Below, one piece after another: positions 1 through 11,885 of a stretch of 64,000 nucleotides of DNA; position 1 is the stretch's first letter; every line of letters starts with the position of its first letter. Position numbers and translations under genes: made by a program. The DNA lies in NCBI GenBank assembly GCA_003118195.1, contig BEXV01000037.1:47363-111362 (forward strand), given 5' to 3'. Under the pieces are notes generated by a model. It was given only the letters and a program-made list of their open reading frames with translations, was not told the DNA's origin and ran no database searches. Source of the DNA: Hemicentrotus pulcherrimus (Eukaryota > Echinodermata > Echinoidea > Camarodonta > Strongylocentrotidae).

Positions 1-59
1 GAACATGTCTAATCTGATGTTTTTCCACACTTGCCTAATAAGAATGATAAAGTTCACAA

Positions 60-215
60 ATAATTTTTCACCTCTTCCCAGAACTCAACCTTCTCTTTAA
101 AGGTAACCTGGATGGAGAGGGTCAAAATGGATTTACGTCTTGTCAAATGACGATGAGACCGGACTGGGATTCGAACCCACATCCTTTGGATTGAGAGTCG
201 AGTGAATACCACGCA
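60..215 (-). repeat. tRNA-derived SINE-like fragment
   Basis: Read on the minus strand, positions 177-167 give GGTTCGAATCC, an exact RNA polymerase III B-box (T-arm) consensus. It is preceded by a tRNA-like stretch around 215-178 with an anticodon-loop-like CTCAATC segment, and followed by about 100 bp of unrelated body. A good A box and a closed acceptor stem are not visible, so this is a tRNA-derived SINE remnant rather than a working tRNA. The borders are approximate. A T run (226-239) lies just beyond the head. Confidence 0.5.
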
Positions 216-370
216 CCTTCACTAGTTTTTTTTTTTTTTAATTCTCTCTTCGAATTGAAAATTTGATAGGCGCCTTCGTAGATGATAAGATGGCAGGATA
301 ATAAAATCGAATCAATTTAACGAGAAAAAAACCTCACAAATACAGAAATGGACAATTTAATTCGATGTGT

Positions 371-443
371 AGAGTGAGTGAGAGAGAGAGACAGAGAGGG
401 GGAGAGAGAGAGATTGCGAGGTATAGAGAGTGAAAGAGAGTGT
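371..443. repeat. GA-rich microsatellite
   Basis: Imperfect (GA)n with AGAGTG and GGG interruptions. It is one of many purine-rich simple repeats in the window. Confidence 0.9.
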
Positions 444-1538
444 GCGTGGCTGGTTGATTTGTTGATATGAGAATTTATTGCGAGATATAATTAATTTTCA
501 GAAGGCCTCGTTATTCTCAATTTGCTCCATAATCTCATAGGTCGTGCATAATTCGACATTTTTGTGTGTGAACTATGTTAATGCTTGCTAAAGGCATTTT
601 ACATATTAAACTTCACGATCGTGAAATGACAAAGCTGTAGAATTTTATTTTTTTACCCTATTGACCTTTAGTTACCTATATACTTTTAGTAATTAGTTTT
701 GCTTTATCAGTTTGCAATTCCGAAACTTATTGATTAAGTATCATTCATTGTGAGTTTTATCAAAGCAGTGGTAACGTGTCTCTTTGTTATTGTGTGACGT
801 TTAAGATTCATGAAAGGAGGAAATACGATCAAACGAACCAACTCCTAACATAAGCAGAGCATTTCGTTTCGTTTGTCCGTATGCCATGCATCTTTATAGA
901 AAGAAAATGGAAACGAAACACGAAGCGGAATCTCCCCCCTCCCCTCTCTCTCTATTTCACAAATACACGCTCTTTGAATCAACGATAAACGATTGAAAGC
1001 CGGTATGATGGATGATCCAAAGGAATCTGGAATGTGCTATTACAGAAAGAAAAGTTTTGAGGCTGCCGTTAATTGAAGAAGGTGTTCAGTTCCAATAATT
1101 CTTCTTCACATGTCTAGATAAAACGGATTTAGCCTCGATAGATGTCGTGAAATTACCTAGCTTATTCCATTCTACTTCGAGCGTAGCTCTGTAATGTGTT
1201 GCAAATCGAGGGCTCTGAGCTGTTGTTGGAGTAGTTGTATTGGTTTGAAGGCGGATGTCGTTCAGCTCACATTATAGGGAAAAGTTTGGCTTTCAAGATG
1301 AATGATAGTTCCTCATTCTTTAAACGAGAATGATTTTCAATGGTCCTCGGAAGTAGAAATATAAGATTGAATTTCTCATTTAACGATAGTCAGCAGCGAA
1401 GTGAGATGTGATGAATTCCATATAATTATAAATAAAAAAGTATACCCTTAATGTCTGCGTATGGTCTGATGTAGATGCAATAGACTCGAATGTTTGTCCC
1501 GTTTGGCTCATGTTTTCTCCTTCTTTGTTAACCATCAA

Positions 1539-1549
1539 CCCCCCCCCCC

Positions 1550-1578
<29 letters not shown>
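1539..1578. repeat. Poly-C followed by poly-A homopolymer run
   Basis: Eleven C (1539-1549) run directly into about 29 A (1550-1578). The lengths are unreliable in a draft assembly. Confidence 0.9.
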
Positions 1579-1582
<4 letters not shown>

Positions 1583-3480
1583 ATCGACCCCGCCTGTGTC
1601 TGTTACTAGCAGGCATGACGTAATGGATGTTCCTCAGAATTCTTCAACAATTACTGTCGAAGTCATTCCTTATAAATAGAAATGATATCGATGTTCTCAG
1701 TTCGTGCCGCTCACCTACTACCGTCGGTTACTCGCTCGATTGACATTTGAAAGGTTGGAACATTTCCCAAGTATAGCAGGTCATCCTCCTTACCTACATC
1801 ACTCCATGGGCTCTCCAACATCACTCGTCCGGTCGTCACCAGGGTGACGGGGATCGCATCCTTAAATTGGCATAACCCAAACTCCGAATAGAGTAACAGA
1901 TCTCGATTGGAGGGGCAAATGCAGGGATAGAGGTTTATCCATCCGACAAAATAGAGTTGTCTCCTATACAGGTTTACGACCCTTATATTTTAATAAACAA
2001 CACTTGAAATAAAGTAGGTCGCTTGGTTTTAGTGGATTTCCGCACGTGTAGTTTTAAGAGCTTTTTTCCCCGACTGTATCGTAATTGGTTTCAACTTATA
2101 CAATGGTAAAGTCACAATTCATCTAACAAATACAAGGAATATACTATGAAGAAAAAAAAAAGATGTAGAGCGTGTTGTGTACCTAGGGACTTATTTTTTA
2201 ATACTAATTTGATCATTTATTTTATGAAAACATTAAGGATAAATATGATCGGCAAAAGTTGTTTTTCTAAATGGACTTGTTAAGAACTCGCAACACTTAA
2301 GTGACATTTAAACATATATTTTTGCTTCATAAACCAAAATTTGAGATTTACTGACTGATCTGAAAGAGACGTGTCTTGTTTTGATGCATTCACTATCGAA
2401 TGCAGACTTTTTCACTTCTTAAATCAAGCGTTACCTATACCACTTCATTCGTGTCACTTCTTATGCTTACTCATACACAATTGGGGTAGACTTATATCGT
2501 GTTTAGGCTTTGAATACAAATACCAAATTTCTGTTTACAAAACTTAATTTGCCAGATAAAACAGCTAGGATTCTCGGAGGTGATCAAACATTCGCTCCGC
2601 CGACACTTGCTTTCGTTAAAATATAGGAGTAGGTTTAGTTGGGTTTTAAGTGATCTTTATGTTACTGTTAAGGGTTAGGTTTAGTGTTTAGGCAGATGGC
2701 TGGATTTGGGAGCTTGGCGAATGGTATAAATTGTCCGCTGAGCAATTGCCGCTTAAGTATATTTCGTAGAACCTCGTTTGAACCATCAACAGATAAAATG
2801 ACCGCCGATCGGGTCTTTCGAGCTTGTCACGTCATTCTGAAACTTGCCCATTTTCTTTCACGTCACGCAGTCACTTAAGCTGTCTGGTGTAAACTAGGTT
2901 GTTAGACATTGGTTGGTCAAGAGCTATTTACCCTCGTTGAAGTTGAGTCTTTCAGCGACAAAAGCACGAAATGAAATCAAACCTCTTCTCATCGATCCAC
3001 ATCCACGCGAGAGAGCCAAGCGCGTTTATTTCCTTCTTTTTGTCGGTGGGACTCACCGTCATTATGACATGTTTGGACTTTCAGACTGTAATGACGAAAT
3101 CATGCAGATCGATTCGTTTAAAGACCGAAACACTAATTTCATTTTTATATGAACGGAATGTTGATATTTATTGTATTGTTAATCATCAGTGTCTTCTCTG
3201 TTAGAATAGGGCCTAGACTCATATTGGGAAATGGGCCGATGCTGTATAAAGAAATAGAATATATGAACATTTTTCACAATTTTCAGTCGATTCAAATTGA
3301 TAGTTCATTTATTGGGGAGGGGGCATCTTGCCATAGCCTCTCACGTGTTATAATATGTATTTATTGACATTAATTTAAAAAAACCAACATATTGAGGGAA
3401 TACTGTGCACAAAAGTGACACTTAGTGCTTCACATCGTTTCTTTCTACCTCTCTTTTTGTCTCTTTGTCTTTATCGGCGA

Positions 3481-3498
3481 GTATATATATATATATAT
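3481..3498. repeat. (TA)n dinucleotide repeat
   Basis: A short alternating GTATATATAT run, visible directly. Confidence 0.85.
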
Positions 3499-6439
3499 CC
3501 CTCTGCCAATTCAACTATCTCTTAAAAACTATCGGGATGTTTATGAATCCATTAATCAAAATATTCACATGTCAGTATTTTCAAGAACTCCTTATAATTA
3601 AATATAGCTCTTTAAAATAAAAGAGGTTGAATATATTATACATATATTGTCAGAAAACCTAAAATTGTAATGGAGGAATCTTCATTGAAGTATACACAAT
3701 TTTGACAACAAAAGAGAATTTACCAGTGCAAAATAATGTAATGATATTAGAATATGAAGTTGATTTCGCATGCCTATTATAAAGGAAAAGGAGCTTCTTC
3801 ATTAATGGCGTTTTCAAAAATAAATGTTTATTTTTAAGATGTTGTAACTTGATTATTGTTATTGCTGTAAATTTAATTACTAATAAGCTTTTTATATCGG
3901 AAATTTAATATCATGTTGAGAGATATGATACTTGATAAGAATTTACATCAGGCATTTTAACATGCAAATTACAGAATTAGTAATATTTTTAGCTTCTTTA
4001 CCAAATACCGAGCGTATCATTCTCCGGTTATTCACCTCTTCTCTTTTACTTTTTATCACGATGTTCTTGAGATTGCTATCTAAGTATAAAGGGGCCGACT
4101 AATGAAAGCAGGGTTTAACTCTCCGCTTAAGAACACTCTCATATCTATTTTTTGATTCCATGTTCCACTACTCGGCCTGCTCTCTTTCATCAATGTGATT
4201 TTATCTGAGTGAAGTATTCCTTCAAGTTGGTCAACACATCATGGACCATGTCGTTTTGTTGGTATCAAGGGTAGTAGTTATCTATCCTGGTCTTTCACCG
4301 AAATAAAAGAGAACGTTTTCACTGCTGCCAGATCCTTGTTCAGTGTACTCCTGTAGTTTCCGAAAAATAGGGCTTATTGGCCAGTTAGCGTTTGATGGCT
4401 ACTTGGAGCCCATAAACGGGAGGGGCCTTTGTATTCTATGCAAGGTATTAAAGGAAGTAGTGGGAATGTACCTAAAGCAAAGCGAAAACCAACACCTTTC
4501 CAATTCCACTATATAGACTCATGGTCGACATCTTGATTTATCACCATAGTGACAGCTGATGACGTGGGCACGCTTTGGCTTCTAGCAATAGAAGGGCCCC
4601 ATATTTATTCACCATGATTTCTTTTTATTCCTTCTCTCGTTTATTCGACGAAGGAAGGATAAAACATTAACAAAAAAGAAAAATGGAAGAAGAGATGTAG
4701 AGAGATATAGTGTTTGTGTTTTTACACATGAATTTACAAGCCAACGAAGAGGGAATACGGTGAATGGGGGGGGGGAGGGGCGGTTATGGATGAGAAGAAG
4801 GAAAAAAAAAATGAGCGTTTGTAGAAAACACAATCTTGATTACTTCACGCTTCAACTAATGAAGCACATTTCCTCTCGTTGCTTATCTTTTTGTTATATG
4901 ATTATCTACATCAATGGTTTAGCCTAATGTGCGGTGCCTTGCCTGATAGCTGATACTTATGACGGCGAAATAAGCAGAAAATTTAGGCATTTAATAATTG
5001 ATTACAATGCTAGCGGAAGTCCGCTTTGAGATATTGACTTTTACAAATTGAAAACCTCGAAGATATTATTATCGTCAAGGTCGTTCAAGATGGCACATAG
5101 TGTCTCACATCTATCATTTTCAAGCCAGGAAGAGGTGTTTTTTTTTAAAGGTTATTGCCATGTGACATATGCTTGGGAGATTTTTTTTCTCACGTTTAAT
5201 AATTATATCTAGTGTCCTTAGAAGCATCGCGAAAAAATGAATTTATACTTCTCTTTTATTATTAATATTTGTTTAGTTTGGTATGGTTTTGTCTTTTGCA
5301 CAGAAACATAATATGAACATATCAATGACGTATTTTTAAAACAAACGACTGAATTGCTTTGTTCAGAGCCATTGATACAATGGATCTACTCATCCTAGAG
5401 GTCCAGATTGAGTATTCTATAAACATTATTCTCGTCGGTTTCATAAACCTTTTACCAGATAATTCGAACCATTAATGGTTTTGGGGTAGTTCATGAAATT
5501 TGATGAATTTTGTAGGTACCAATTGTATAGTTACCAAAATTGATTTAATAAGTAGTTTAAAGTTTTTTCCCCTCTTTGATGTTATCTGTCTTACAGGGAT
5601 TATTAAAACTTGGTCAAGTTCTGAATATTCCTTTCGTGTTTTTCCCCCTTTAAAATTGTCTGCAGTTGGTACCAGAGTGTAATTTTTCTTTGTTTCTTTA
5701 TTGTTGAATTTCACAAAGTGTAGGAAAAAGTAATAATGATCATAATTATTCACTTGAAATGTGTAATATAAGTGTATTGTCAGATCTTGTTGACTACAGT
5801 TTAAATAAATATGAACAAAATGTTAATTTCCCCAAAAGTGCAATAGAGTAGTACGAAGCGGTGAAAGATACACCAAAATCACTAGTAATGACTATTTTTC
5901 TTCCTCAAAGTTTCAGATTTTGTATCTTTTTGTGTGAAATGTATTCACATGGTGGATTTTCTTCTAGCTCCATCACAATCTGCTACGTCATAATAAAAAC
6001 ACGACAATTCAAATAAAATGCATATGACATATTCCATGGCTTTTTCAACACCAATAAATTGTTATACACCTGTGGTAGACTATTTTATTCTAATATTGGA
6101 TTCATATTTGAATGAATGCATTAATCATCAAGCTGCTGTATGTAGGCCTAAATTCATAATATTCATGTTTAACGCACACTTAATAACGCACTTCTCACCC
6201 CCCACACTTCCATAAACAAGTTTCACACACGAAATGGAAATAGTGAAGAAAGTAGGGGAAGAGGAATCGGTTAGATTTTGCGCTTATCAACACGAGAAAA
6301 ATGAATGAACATGATCCCGTAATGAAGTGAAACACACGAAGTTTCACATAATCATATTGACATGGGGCAGTCCAGCGAAGCTTTTAACTCACCCCCACAC
6401 TTAGCTTATAATGTGCCCCTTAGTTTCCCGCGAGCATTT

Positions 6440-6500
6440 CCTATCATATAGCAGGACTCAAACCTGCGCCTGAAGGCCGCCACCGTCCCTTGATTGAATA
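6440..6500 (-). repeat. tRNA-like SINE head
   Basis: On the minus strand, 6464-6454 reads GGTTTGAGTCC, a B-box variant, inside the tRNA-like context GGCGCAGG...CCTGC that could pair as a T stem. Body sequence may continue down to about 6370. No complete cloverleaf can be drawn, so I call it a SINE-like remnant. Confidence 0.4.
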
Positions 6501-8319
6501 TATAATTGTTGGATATAATAACGAATACATTCCATATAAAGATTCAACGATTACATTATAGTATTTATCCAAATCTCCTTCCTGGCGATATGATACGAAA
6601 CACCCTTATATTAATCGTCTTTAAAGACCTTTTTTCTTTGGCTCGTGATGAATTATTGGACCACTTAATATCAGATACGGTGAACGAAAGAGGGTAACGG
6701 ATACAATCAGGTAAGATTACTTACTTACAAACTCTTAGAACAATTATTGTAAATATTTTAAGTTAAGAGAGAGAGATATTTTTTCCTAACAAAATGAAAA
6801 TTATACAGTTATCAAATTATATTCATGATTTCTCGCTTTTTCGGAGGTGATTTTTTAAACATAATTAATGTCCTTCTGTTTTCTTCCCATGAATAAATTT
6901 ATTCTTTTCAATCTGCTCGATATCTTCAAAATACTTTTTCGGTTGCTTTTACATAAGATTTGACTTCAATTTGTTATGTTTTTTATAGAGAAATCGAACA
7001 TTGATTTTTGATAATAATCGTGACCAATCGAAACCCTTAAGGGTATACCATCCATACACTAATATGACGTGGTATGCCATTCTCTACACGGGATAGATCA
7101 GAACGCTCCAGTTCAACGCTCCAGCCCACTGGAAAGGTTTCAGTGACAGATTGATAGTAATTGAGTGACAAAGCATCCATATCAATTCATTATGTGTGCT
7201 TTTCTTGACCAACATTTGTAACAGCTACACAACTATCATTACAATCGCAGCCCCCAAATTTCAGCCAAATTGGGAAGTAATTGCCCGGATGCGACTGCCA
7301 GCAGGGTGAGGCATCGCAACGAGGGAATGTTACGACGTTCAAGTCAAATGGAATTAGATCAGAAATACGTGGACGGGGAATTCGAAAATCCGATTCCCCT
7401 CTCCACATTCAGGTATATCTTTGGTTTGGGGGAGAAAGATAAGCCGATCCCGAGGGAAATATAACGAGAACCTAACCATATTTACCTCACCCGTAAAAAG
7501 AAATAATGTGCCTGATTCACAATCATTCTGTTCAAGCTTCAAACATCTCAACGAATAATTTTAATTTTTCAAAAAGGGAAGGTACATTTCATTGCTTTTT
7601 TTGGTTGTTTTTATGGCTAAAACGTTGTTCTAAAAAGGTCGTTCTATTTCATATTCACACATATTGATTTACTTCTAGTCGTGAGGTAAAATCAGAACGG
7701 ATAAAACACCATTAACATATTTTGATAGGAAGTCTTCATCAAAATTCCAAAAACAACTGAAACCAAATCAATACGACAGGTGATCTGTTTCAAGCAGCAA
7801 CTAGGCTCAACAAACTCATATTTTATTCATTTTTTAAAATAGTAATTGGGTTTGATGCAACAAGGATTATTTATCTGCCTTGCTTTATGTTTTCTACGAA
7901 TTATTTTTGTTAATGTCTCCGTGGATAAAACGGATTGGAAAACACACTGACAATGACGACTCTGTCTAGCAATTATTAGGTAAGAAGAACAGATAAATTA
8001 AATAAAAGAAAAAAAGGGGGAGGGGGAAGAGATCAGCGTGGTTTATTTTTATCCAAACGAGGCGCTCTACATTTTGATACTGATTGTAAGAAATCATATA
8101 TTGTGGGCCTTTATTTACGCTCTACTTTTAAATTCAAGGAATTTATCAGGTAGTGTATTTCTGTCTGTATGAAACTACATCTAAGAATTCTATTACCATC
8201 GTTATAATGTGATGTAATCTCTCTTACGTCAACTATGTAAGACTTGAAATACGAAAAAAAAAATGTAAAAGAAATTACCAATTACCCATAATTTTAAAAG
8301 ATCGATACACCCATCGAAA
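6501..8319. other. Gene-free interval
   Basis: AT-rich sequence. Overlapping short frames around 7190-7550 on both strands are mutual shadows, with no signal peptide, domain or splice-supported exon that I can defend. Confidence 0.7.
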
Positions 8320-8714
8320 TTAAAGGTAAAGACCAGTTCTGGAAACACCCCCTCTCAAAAAAAAATGAAATGGAAGCTCTTATTACCAATCATGTGAAAT
8401 AATATGTTTTGACTAATACGTGATCATACAAATTTTGCCGAGAAACCGCCTACTAATTGATATATTTGGTAAATTATTATATCTATTTGGACCTGATAGA
8501 TATAACGCAAGTGTGCGTAGTCCCATGTACATCTTTCTGTGTACAATGCTTGTAACTTTACCAAGACTTGGCCAAATTTCTTATTGTTGTGATGATTCCA
8601 GAACCTTGCAATACACACCAATACTTTAAGCTAGATGATCAACCTTTTCTGATCGATTTCACAACGTTTCTTTCACGATGCAATCGCACGACCATAACTG
8701 GTCTTTATGTTTAA
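8320..8714 (+). mobile_element. MITE copy A, TTAA-bordered, about 396-bp family
   Basis: A 395-bp segment that starts TTAAAGGTAAAGACCAGTTC and ends in its inverted counterpart (reverse complement TTAAACATAAAGACCAGTTA). TTAA lies flush at both borders (8320-8323, 8711-8714). The right half (about 8530-8700) matches two other segments at 62469-62868 (inverted) and 63576-63971 (same orientation). The left half is more diverged. There is no transposase frame, so it is a non-autonomous DNA transposon. TTAA borders recall piggyBac-type target sites, but that assignment is only inference. Confidence 0.8.
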
Positions 8715-9273
8715 AGACAACCTCATCTGCAATTTTATTTTACAGCAGAATATTATTTCTTGCTTCAAAGTATTCTTTTACAAAGAAAAAGTATGTTGTA
8801 GAAGTTGTAAGAAGGGCCGAACAAAATAATCAAAGCGTTTCACTCGTAAGAACAACTTGAAGGAGTAACCCAAGACGAAATCAAACGTACGCGCCATCTT
8901 GACCTAGATGCTGTTCGAAAATTTCATATATCTTTTTGTGGATCTCGTCAGCCTCTCGTAATCCCTGATTCGAGTCTCCTTGTAAAGCTCTCGCCCTGCA
9001 TGGTAGACGGAAATCATCCACTTGACCAGCCATCACGAGAGCTTTAGATTCGTATCCCTTTAGATTGGAATCTAACGGTTTGGAATGATGAAGAGTTCTG
9101 CATTTTAAAGAGGTGTCTTGTCTTACAGATGCAGGGACCTCCTCTATACAAGAAGCAAAAGCAATGTATCTTTCGCATTATTTGGTAGGATTGTCCGGGA
9201 TGGATTGATATTAACAAAAAAAGCTGTCTTTGTACGAAGTGCTCCCAATATAATGTTGAAAATAAGAGAGGTG
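8715..9273. other. Gene-free interval between two repeats
   Basis: About 560 bp between MITE copy A and the SINE. A degenerate tRNA-like GATTCGAGTC occurs near 8968 but has no companion A box. Nothing else is recognised. Confidence 0.6.
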
Positions 9274-9600
9274 TCGTAAGGTGGTGGGTAAATTCCGGGC
9301 TAGCAGTACGGGTTGAATAGGTTCGAATCCAACTGCGATATTAATCTTCTTTGGCAGGACGTCAAACTGTCCCTGCCATTCCATACCCTTGAGAAGAAAT
9401 GGAATCCGGTAGAGGATGCCGAAAGCAAAATGTGATCAAATTTCCTATGTTCCTTAACGATGACCATGGTCATTGCAAGAATATTCCCGATGGAATGGAG
9501 ATAGTGTGCATGATTATGCGCCTGCATGAATGCCCAAGGCTGCTATGGAGTGCTTATAGCCGTCAGCATTAAACACTTGAATAAATATAACTAGTTATTA
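9274..9600 (+). repeat. tRNA-derived SINE
   Basis: A perfect B box GGTTCGAATCC lies at 9320-9330. It is preceded by a degenerate A-box-like GGTGGTGGGTAAATTCC (about 9280-9296) and an anticodon-arm-like segment with CTAGCAGTACGG. About 240 bp of body follows, including a TGGCAGGACGTC...TGTCCCTGCCA hairpin, and it ends in an AT-rich tail (TTGAATAAATATAAC). The head-body-tail order is that of a SINE. The right border is approximate. Confidence 0.6.
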
Positions 9601-9833
9601 ATATACATACGTGTACAATGTCGCCAGGGTCCATGGACTGGCGTCTCTTGCCCGAATGCCTATACTGTGTATACATTTTTGCGAGCTAGCTAAAGCTAGT
9701 TTTGTGTATTAAAAGTGAAAATATAATTTCTTTAAAAAACATATTAACCACATCGCTGCCCGAACGTGAAGGGACGACTGCGAAAATGTAGGTGATAGCT
9801 GCCCGACTATTAGGAATTTAAACAAATTTTTGT

Positions 9834-9834
9834 N
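9834..9834. other. Single ambiguous base
   Basis: An isolated n next to a GGGG run, showing uncertain base calling at homopolymers in this assembly. Confidence 0.95.
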
Positions 9835-11204
9835 GGGGCTGGGAGGGAGTGGGATTTTTCACGGTCGTCCAAGTCGTATGCCCATACATGTGTCGCCAAG
9901 TACATACAATTAAGTTGTTATTAATATCTCATCTGCACTAACAAAATTATTTATTTTTTGGTAGACGAATTATCTACAACTAAGGAAAAATTTCCCCACT
10001 TTTATTATTCTTGAAACTTGAGACACACTACTTATCATGATGATTTTATAAATAAAATATGGGAACATTTACAAAATAATTTTGTTTAAATGAAAATACG
10101 GGTTAAGGTAACCGCGGAAAGTTGCTGGAACCGACTGATAATCCTGTGAATAAGCTTTAGACAAGAACCTTGCCAACATCTATTCGCCTTAGAAGATTAC
10201 ATTAATTTGTCATCATCTTGACATACCGAGGGTCGCTAGGATTAGCTACTTGGGGCGATCGTTTCTTAAATAAAATGAGTCGCATCGAATTTGTAGCGCA
10301 CATGTCCCTGTTGAAGGAGCTTATCTTTGATATATAACTTAGACCTTTTGATCAATTAAGTCGGCTCATCTTCCCTTCAGATTACAGCAACCCATGGAAA
10401 TGAGTGATGGTTGTCGAGTGGTTGGAGATACAATCCTATACATTTCCTTGTGTGAGTAATGCAATTCATTTATTACAAAACTGTCTAGACCTACACGTTG
10501 ATTAGTTGACGTCAATGTCATTCTTGAAACCCCAACCCTTCCTTAAAGAGAGGCTTTTGCCCAAATAAGATATTTATATAGTTTACACGCCCTTTCCAGT
10601 TTCCTTTCCTCATGTTTGAAAAAACATTCTGAGTTTATTAAGGCCATTCCTTTCGTGAACAATGGCGCAAGGAAACGAAACGGACGAACACTATTTTGGA
10701 ATAAGGCGTACAACCGATATTTGTTGTTATGCGTTAATGTAATATGTTTTAGAATTTCTTTTGCATTAGTAGTCTTTCTCAACTGCCATTTATGCATGCT
10801 TAGACCATCAACGTAATTAACTAATATCATTCCTTAAAATACAAACCACCAATTAAAGCAATCTGTATTCCTTCTTGTCATTCCTGCATGTCAACATGTT
10901 TGTTTTTAATGTACTTAGTTTAAGGTAGGTCTGATCTTTGCTACACTTATTTGTAATAATGGAAACCGAAGTTAATAAAATGGTCACTCGATCTACTAAA
11001 TGGAAAATAATGCTAAAACCTTTTAAAATGTTTTGAAAAAGGAGAATGCTGGTAAAACTTATTGATATGTCTATTTGTTTATCAGAAGTCGTATTAGGAG
11101 TAATTACATTTTAATTCAAATCCCTTTGAGAATAAAGAACTGCGGGAAAATAATTTTGATATGGGTTACAGATAAGATCGGTTATATCAAGGTAACTGTA
11201 AAAG

Positions 11205-11309
11205 CGTCAAGAGAGATGAGGAAAAATGATAACGAGAAAACGTAGAAAACCAGGTGAATTAGATTTACAGATAAATGGAAATGAGAGTAATTAAGAGACA
11301 GAGAGAGAG

Positions 11310-11347
<38 letters not shown>

Positions 11348-11885
11348 TGATATAGAGTGTGGAAATCTGGAAGAGGAGACATTAGCAAATTTAGGGAAAG
11401 ACGAGACCTGACTTTGGCGAGGGCGATGTAAAATGAGGTAAAATTGGGGGAAATGGGATAAACAAACGATGAAAATGGAGACAATTGAAAAATAGAGATG
11501 GTTCACGTGAGGACAGAAAAACCTTTTAAAAACAGTATCAGGGAGAGTATAGATCTACAAAGAAATAAAAGAAACGAGAAAGGAGGCGAGGATAGGAGGA
11601 GGGTAAGACAGAGAAAAATATCAAGAGGGGTAAACAGGCCCGTTGAAGGGGAGGTGATAGAGATAGACGAACATAGAGAGAGTGAAAGAGAGAAAGAGAG
11701 AGAACGAGAGAGAGAGAGTAGGGAGAGGAAGAGAAAGAAAGGGCAAGATAGAGAGGGAGAGAGCAAAAAAGAGAAAGGAAGAGAGAGAGAGAGATAGAGA
11801 GAGAGATTTTTTTTTAAAAGGGACAGATATGGGAAGGGGAAGGAATGAAGAGGTTTGAAAGAGGCAGAAGTACGTAATGAGAGTA
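11205..11885. repeat. Purine-rich tract with (GA)n clusters
   Basis: About 680 bp in which the plus strand is overwhelmingly A and G. Dense (GA)n blocks lie at 11296-11347 and 11660-11807. It generates spurious Arg/Glu-rich frames on the plus strand and Ser/Leu-rich frames on the minus strand. Confidence 0.85.

Larger units (their letters stand above)
444..6439. other. Gene-free interval
   Basis: I see no supportable gene. Open frames are short (under about 95 codons) and lack recognisable domains. The interval contains a poly-C/poly-A junction (1539-1578), a (TA)n run (3481-3498) and a G-run near 4767-4775. The most GC-balanced part is 1700-1990, where the minus strand stays open for about 92 codons with no start codon and no family I recognise. 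Confidence 0.7.

Noticed and set aside
167..177. True tRNA gene on the minus strand
   Set aside because: The B box is perfect, but no A box or closed acceptor stem can be drawn; a SINE head fits better.
1714..1989. Minus-strand stretch open for about 92 codons with balanced codons and a GTAAGG donor-like site inside
   Set aside because: It has no start codon, no recognised family and no convincing acceptor. Several open stretches of this length are expected by chance in 64 kb.
11182..11797. Ser/Leu-rich and Arg/Glu-rich frames of 70-100 codons
   Set aside because: They are direct translations of (CT)n/(GA)n repeats on both strands.
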